From Desulfamplus magnetovallimortis (GTDB lineage Bacteria; Desulfobacterota; Desulfobacteria; Desulfobacterales; Desulfobacteraceae): 33,341 nt of DNA. Location: the NCBI RefSeq assembly GCF_900170035.1, contig NZ_LT828554.1:96557-129897 (forward strand). Direction: 5' to 3'. The notes below the pieces were generated by a model, which worked only from the letters and a program-made list of their open reading frames with translations, had not been told where the DNA came from and did not search any database. Position 1 is the stretch's first letter. Each line of letters opens with the position of its first letter. Of the stretch, positions 30,588 through 33,341 are shown piece after piece. Made by a program: the position numbers and the translations under genes.

Positions 30588-31511
30588 TCAATTTTCTTGA
30601 CATTGTCTATTTTTCCTGTTGTATGTCAAACTTTCTGTTTCTCTGTTGGCTTTCTCCTTATTCCGATTTTTCAGTATGTTATATTGTTCGGGATAGAGAG
30701 ATTTTAAACACTCCGGACAGATTCCATGACTGAAGTCTGCTTCTGAATGATCTTTGATATAGGATTCAAGTTGATTCCAGTAACCTTTATCATCACGGAT
30801 TTTTTTGCAGGAAGAGCATATCGGTAATAGACCACTTAATATTTTGATGCTGTTTGAGGCATCCATAAGTTCCTGATTTTTTTCTGCAAGCTCATTTCTC
30901 TGGCGGCTGATTTTTTCAATCATTATTCTCATTGTTTTTCGATAGTTATGTATGGTTACACACATAATTGAGAAAAATAAGGCTATGCAGATGATATATA
31001 CGACCCAGTGGCTGTAACTGGTTGTCAGGAACTCTGCATTGAGTGCTGGCATTGTAATGCCTGAGCAGAATCTAATTGCCACAATGCAGCATAATAAAAG
31101 ATATGATACAATGAATATCAGGGTTGTACGGTATGAATAGAAAACTGCAACTATTACTGCTGCTGCTGGAAATATAAACACAGAACCGCCAAGCATTCCA
31201 AGGTAATATACTCCTGTAATACTACCTGCTGAGAATAGGGTTATAATGGATAGTGCTTTATGATTGGTTTTGATTTTTTTACGTTTAATGGCGAGAATCA
31301 CTATTGAAGTTACAATAAGTAGGTTAAGAATGTCTCTATACGTCCAACCAATATACATTGCTCTTATCTGTGTACTCGCAAAAGCTGTAACAGCAGCAAT
31401 GGCTGAAACAATTAAAATTTTATTGATCAGGAGGTCTCGCAGTCTGCTATCACAATCATAGTTTGATTGACATTTTTCCATATTTGAAAAATTACCCTGA
31501 ATCAGTGGCAT
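30588..31511 (-). CDS. Six-helix membrane protein with coiled coil and CxxC/CxxC tail
   Basis: A 307-residue protein. Six predicted membrane helices (about 31-50, 61-77, 85-105, 109-127, 130-149, 167-187) are followed by a short coiled coil (ISRQRNELAEKNQELMDASN, 201-220). Residues 226-275 form a module seen at the end of many proteobacterial sensor proteins: LLPICSSCKKIRDDKGYWNQ, SYIKDHSEADFSHGICPECL, with C232, C235, C265 and C268, and ending YPEQY. This module normally follows a kinase, GGDEF or response-regulator domain; here there is no catalytic output. Its function is unknown; metal or redox sensing is a guess. The start is 31511 or 31481 (MEKCQSN); neither has a good ribosome site. 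Confidence 0.8.
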   Translation of the reverse strand: MPLIQGNFSNMEKCQSNYDCDSRLRDLLINKILIVSAIAAVTAFASTQIRAMYIGWTYRDILNLLIVTSIVILAIKRKKIKTNHKALSIITLFSAGSITGVYYLGMLGGSVFIFPAAAVIVAVFYSYRTTLIFIVSYLLLCCIVAIRFCSGITMPALNAEFLTTSYSHWVVYIICIALFFSIMCVTIHNYRKTMRIMIEKISRQRNELAEKNQELMDASNSIKILSGLLPICSSCKKIRDDKGYWNQLESYIKDHSEADFSHGICPECLKSLYPEQYNILKNRNKEKANRETESLTYNRKNRQCQEN

Positions 31512-31834
31512 AATACTTGCCGTTTAGAAAAGAAATTTTATTGTTGCAATAATTTGGGTGTGTTGTTGATTGAGTTACTTTTAAATTAAGGAATGAGCGC
31601 GAAATAACATACCCATTTTAAAATCTAAACATACCGAATATACTATTTTTGAGCATAATAATAAAGTGTATTTTTTTTGTCACCTTTTCTTATTATTTCA
31701 GGGAAAGTTGACAGGGAGATTTTTAAATAGATATTTGGGCATGTTTCATTTTCCGCTTTACACTTTCCATAATTACGTGCCCTTTTTTAGGGGATCATCC
31801 TCCAAAAAGTGTAAGGTACTTTTGACTTCAAATG
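31512..31834. other. Gene-free stretch
   Basis: AT-rich, no convincing gene. It holds an inverted pair TTACACTTT (about 31759) and AAAGTGTAA (about 31807), which could pair across about 40 bases. No promoter stands out. Confidence 0.4.
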
Positions 31835-31914
31835 AAGGATACCGAGATTTGCCTAAGGATACCGAGATTTGGCTAAGAATACCGAGATTTGGCTAAGGAT
31901 GCCGAGATTTGGCT
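31835..31914. repeat. 20-bp tandem repeat, 4 units
   Basis: Four contiguous 20-base units, consensus AAGGATACCGAGATTTGGCT, at 31835, 31855, 31875 and 31895, each differing from the consensus by at most one base. They lie 50-130 bases upstream of the deaminase gene. Twenty is not a multiple of three, so they are not coding; they may be regulatory or simply slippage-prone. Confidence 0.95.
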
Positions 31915-31962
31915 GCAAAAAAATACGCCAGTCATTAAATACGTCAGGAGCAGTAAAAAAGG

Positions 31963-33324
31963 ATGAAAAATTCAATTTTAATAATAAACGGACTTCTGTT
32001 GACCATGGAACAGGAAATGCCACTTGTGGAAGACGGGGCAATATTCATAAAGGATGGCATCATAGTTGATTGCGGCACATCAAGGGAAATTGCGAAGCGT
32101 CATGGAAGAGTTGAAACTGTTATTGACGCAGAGTCACACATAATAATGCCAGGTCTTGTCAACTGCCATACACATCTGCCCATGTCAATGTTTAGGGGCC
32201 TTGCAGATGATCTGCCCCTTGATGTGTGGCTAAATGAACATATTTTTCCGGCAGAGGCAGCAATGTTAAATCCCGATTCTGTAAAAAAATGGGCATTGCA
32301 CTCCTGCATGGAGATGCTTCTTGCCGGAATCACAACCTGCTGTGACGGCTATTTTTATGAAGATCAGGTGGCAGAGGCGGTTATGGCATCCGGAATGAGG
32401 GCGGTTCTTGGTCAGGGTGTAATTGATTTTCCGGCTCCTGGTGTTCCTGAGCCTGCAAAAAACATTGATGTTGCCGAAGATTTTGTCAGGAAATGGAAAT
32501 CTTTTTCATCAACAAACAAATCTTATGTGCAAGATGCCGGACATTCCAGAATACAGGATGCCGGATATTCCAGAGTTGTACCATCTGTTTTTTGCCACTC
32601 CCCTTACACATGTTCAAGGGAGACACTTATAAAGGCAAAGGAGATGGCCAAAAGGCTTGGAGTGCTTTTTCAGATTCATGTGGCTGAAACAAGGGAAGAG
32701 ATGAACATGGTAAGGAGAATCAACTCATCAATAAGCGGTGATGAATCAAGAGATATGTCAGTGGTTCAATATCTTGACTCTGCAGGAATTCTGGATGATA
32801 AGACTCTTCTTGTTCATGCTGTCTGGATAAATGATGCAGACATGGAGATCATAAAAAGTCGTTCTGCAAAGGTTGCACATTGTCCAGAATCAAATATGAA
32901 ACTTGCATCAGGTATTGCGCCTGCCTGGAAGCTTGTGCAGGAAAATATATCAGTGGGACTTGGAACAGATGGCTGTGCCTCCAACAATACCCATGATCTT
33001 TTTTCTGAAATGGACATGGCAGCAAAGCTTCAGAAGACAGCTTTAATGGATCCATGTGCAATGGATGCAAGAAGTGTTGTTGAAATGGCAACAATCGGCG
33101 GAGCAAGGGCCATCGGGCTTGGCCATATTACAGGTTCAATAGTGCCCGGGAAAAAGGCAGATATAATCGTTGTTGGTCTGAGAAAGCCCCACATGGTTCC
33201 TGTATATAATCCCTGGTCAACTGTTGTTTACGGGGCAAAGGCTTCAGATGTTAGAGTTGTCATGGTGGATGGTACTATTCTTGTAAAGGATGGTAAATTT
33301 TTGAACCCTGATTTTCATGATTAA
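31963..33324 (+). CDS. MTA/SAH/5'-deoxyadenosine deaminase (amidohydrolase)
   Basis: A 453-residue metal-dependent amidohydrolase of the MtaD/DadD group, which deaminates S-adenosylhomocysteine, 5'-methylthioadenosine or 5'-deoxyadenosine, recycling SAM by-products. Metal ligands: H69 and H71 (LVNCHTHLPMSMFRGLADDL), H239 (FQIHVAETREE) and D336 (VGLGTDGCASNNTHDLFSEM); the PLDVWLNEHIFPAEA segment is a group signature. A 24-base tandem duplication (32527-32574) adds QDAGHSRI QDAGYSRV at 190-205, in a loop just before PSVFCHSPYTCS. The start at 31963 follows AAAAAGG directly, with AGGAG 12 bases away. 5'-deoxyadenosine is released by many radical SAM enzymes, but a link to nearby PylB is only a guess. 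The gene ends inside the window. Confidence 0.9.
   Translation: MKNSILIINGLLLTMEQEMPLVEDGAIFIKDGIIVDCGTSREIAKRHGRVETVIDAESHIIMPGLVNCHTHLPMSMFRGLADDLPLDVWLNEHIFPAEAAMLNPDSVKKWALHSCMEMLLAGITTCCDGYFYEDQVAEAVMASGMRAVLGQGVIDFPAPGVPEPAKNIDVAEDFVRKWKSFSSTNKSYVQDAGHSRIQDAGYSRVVPSVFCHSPYTCSRETLIKAKEMAKRLGVLFQIHVAETREEMNMVRRINSSISGDESRDMSVVQYLDSAGILDDKTLLVHAVWINDADMEIIKSRSAKVAHCPESNMKLASGIAPAWKLVQENISVGLGTDGCASNNTHDLFSEMDMAAKLQKTALMDPCAMDARSVVEMATIGGARAIGLGHITGSIVPGKKADIIVVGLRKPHMVPVYNPWSTVVYGAKASDVRVVMVDGTILVKDGKFLNPDFHD
32527..32574 (+). repeat. 24-bp tandem duplication inside the deaminase gene
   Basis: Units 32527-32550 and 32551-32574 agree at 20 of 24 bases and share GATGCCGGA and ATTCCAGA. The frame is kept. 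Confidence 0.85.
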
Positions 33325-33341
33325 GGGATTATCCACTCGAT

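Overview
The window looks like a chromosomal segment of an anaerobic, AT-rich deltaproteobacterium, most likely in or near the sulfate-reducing Desulfobacterales. This is an inference from gene content: a TupABC tungstate importer, a MetF-type methylenetetrahydrofolate reductase, a rhodanese/ferritin-like fusion, bacterial pyrrolysine biosynthesis genes, a sigma-54 activator with a Cache sensor kinase, and many short dispersed repeats. No rRNA, tRNA or CRISPR array was seen.

Layout. Positions 1-3000 hold an EamA transporter, a metallo-beta-lactamase-fold hydrolase and an NRDE/TANGO2-type protein. Positions 3000-5715 hold decayed sequence, a small unknown gene, and a two-gene operon of metF and a rhodanese/ferritin-like fusion. 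Positions 6247-8609 are tupABC, followed by an HDOD protein. Positions 9770-11210 are a junkyard: nested repeats, the tail of a surface-type protein and a broken transposase. A RelE/XRE toxin-antitoxin pair follows at 11212-11816.

From 11882 to 19877, all on the minus strand, lie livK-livH-livM-livG-livF-gabT-gabD. Together they suggest import of a small amino acid, probably GABA or a related omega-amino acid, and its conversion through succinate semialdehyde to succinate. A sensor kinase and an NtrC-type regulator (20499-24202) are divergent from it and may control it.

The most notable region is 24293-28000, a minus-strand pylB-pylC-pylD operon for making pyrrolysine. No pylS or pylT lies within the window. 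All three Pyl proteins carry in-frame tandem repeat insertions, and similar insertions occur in livM and in the deaminase gene at the right end. After it come an orphan OLD-like AAA ATPase, a zinc-ribbon HTH regulator, a small unknown protein, a six-helix membrane protein with a CxxC/CxxC tail, and an MTA/SAH/5'-deoxyadenosine deaminase.

Across the window I find several dispersed intergenic repeat families. One is a 58-69 bp element beginning TTTACCGTGAAAATGG, with eight copies, most of them just upstream of start codons in one fixed orientation. A second is a 175-195 bp MITE-like inverted-repeat element with three copies. The smaller families include one case that looks like one element nested in another.
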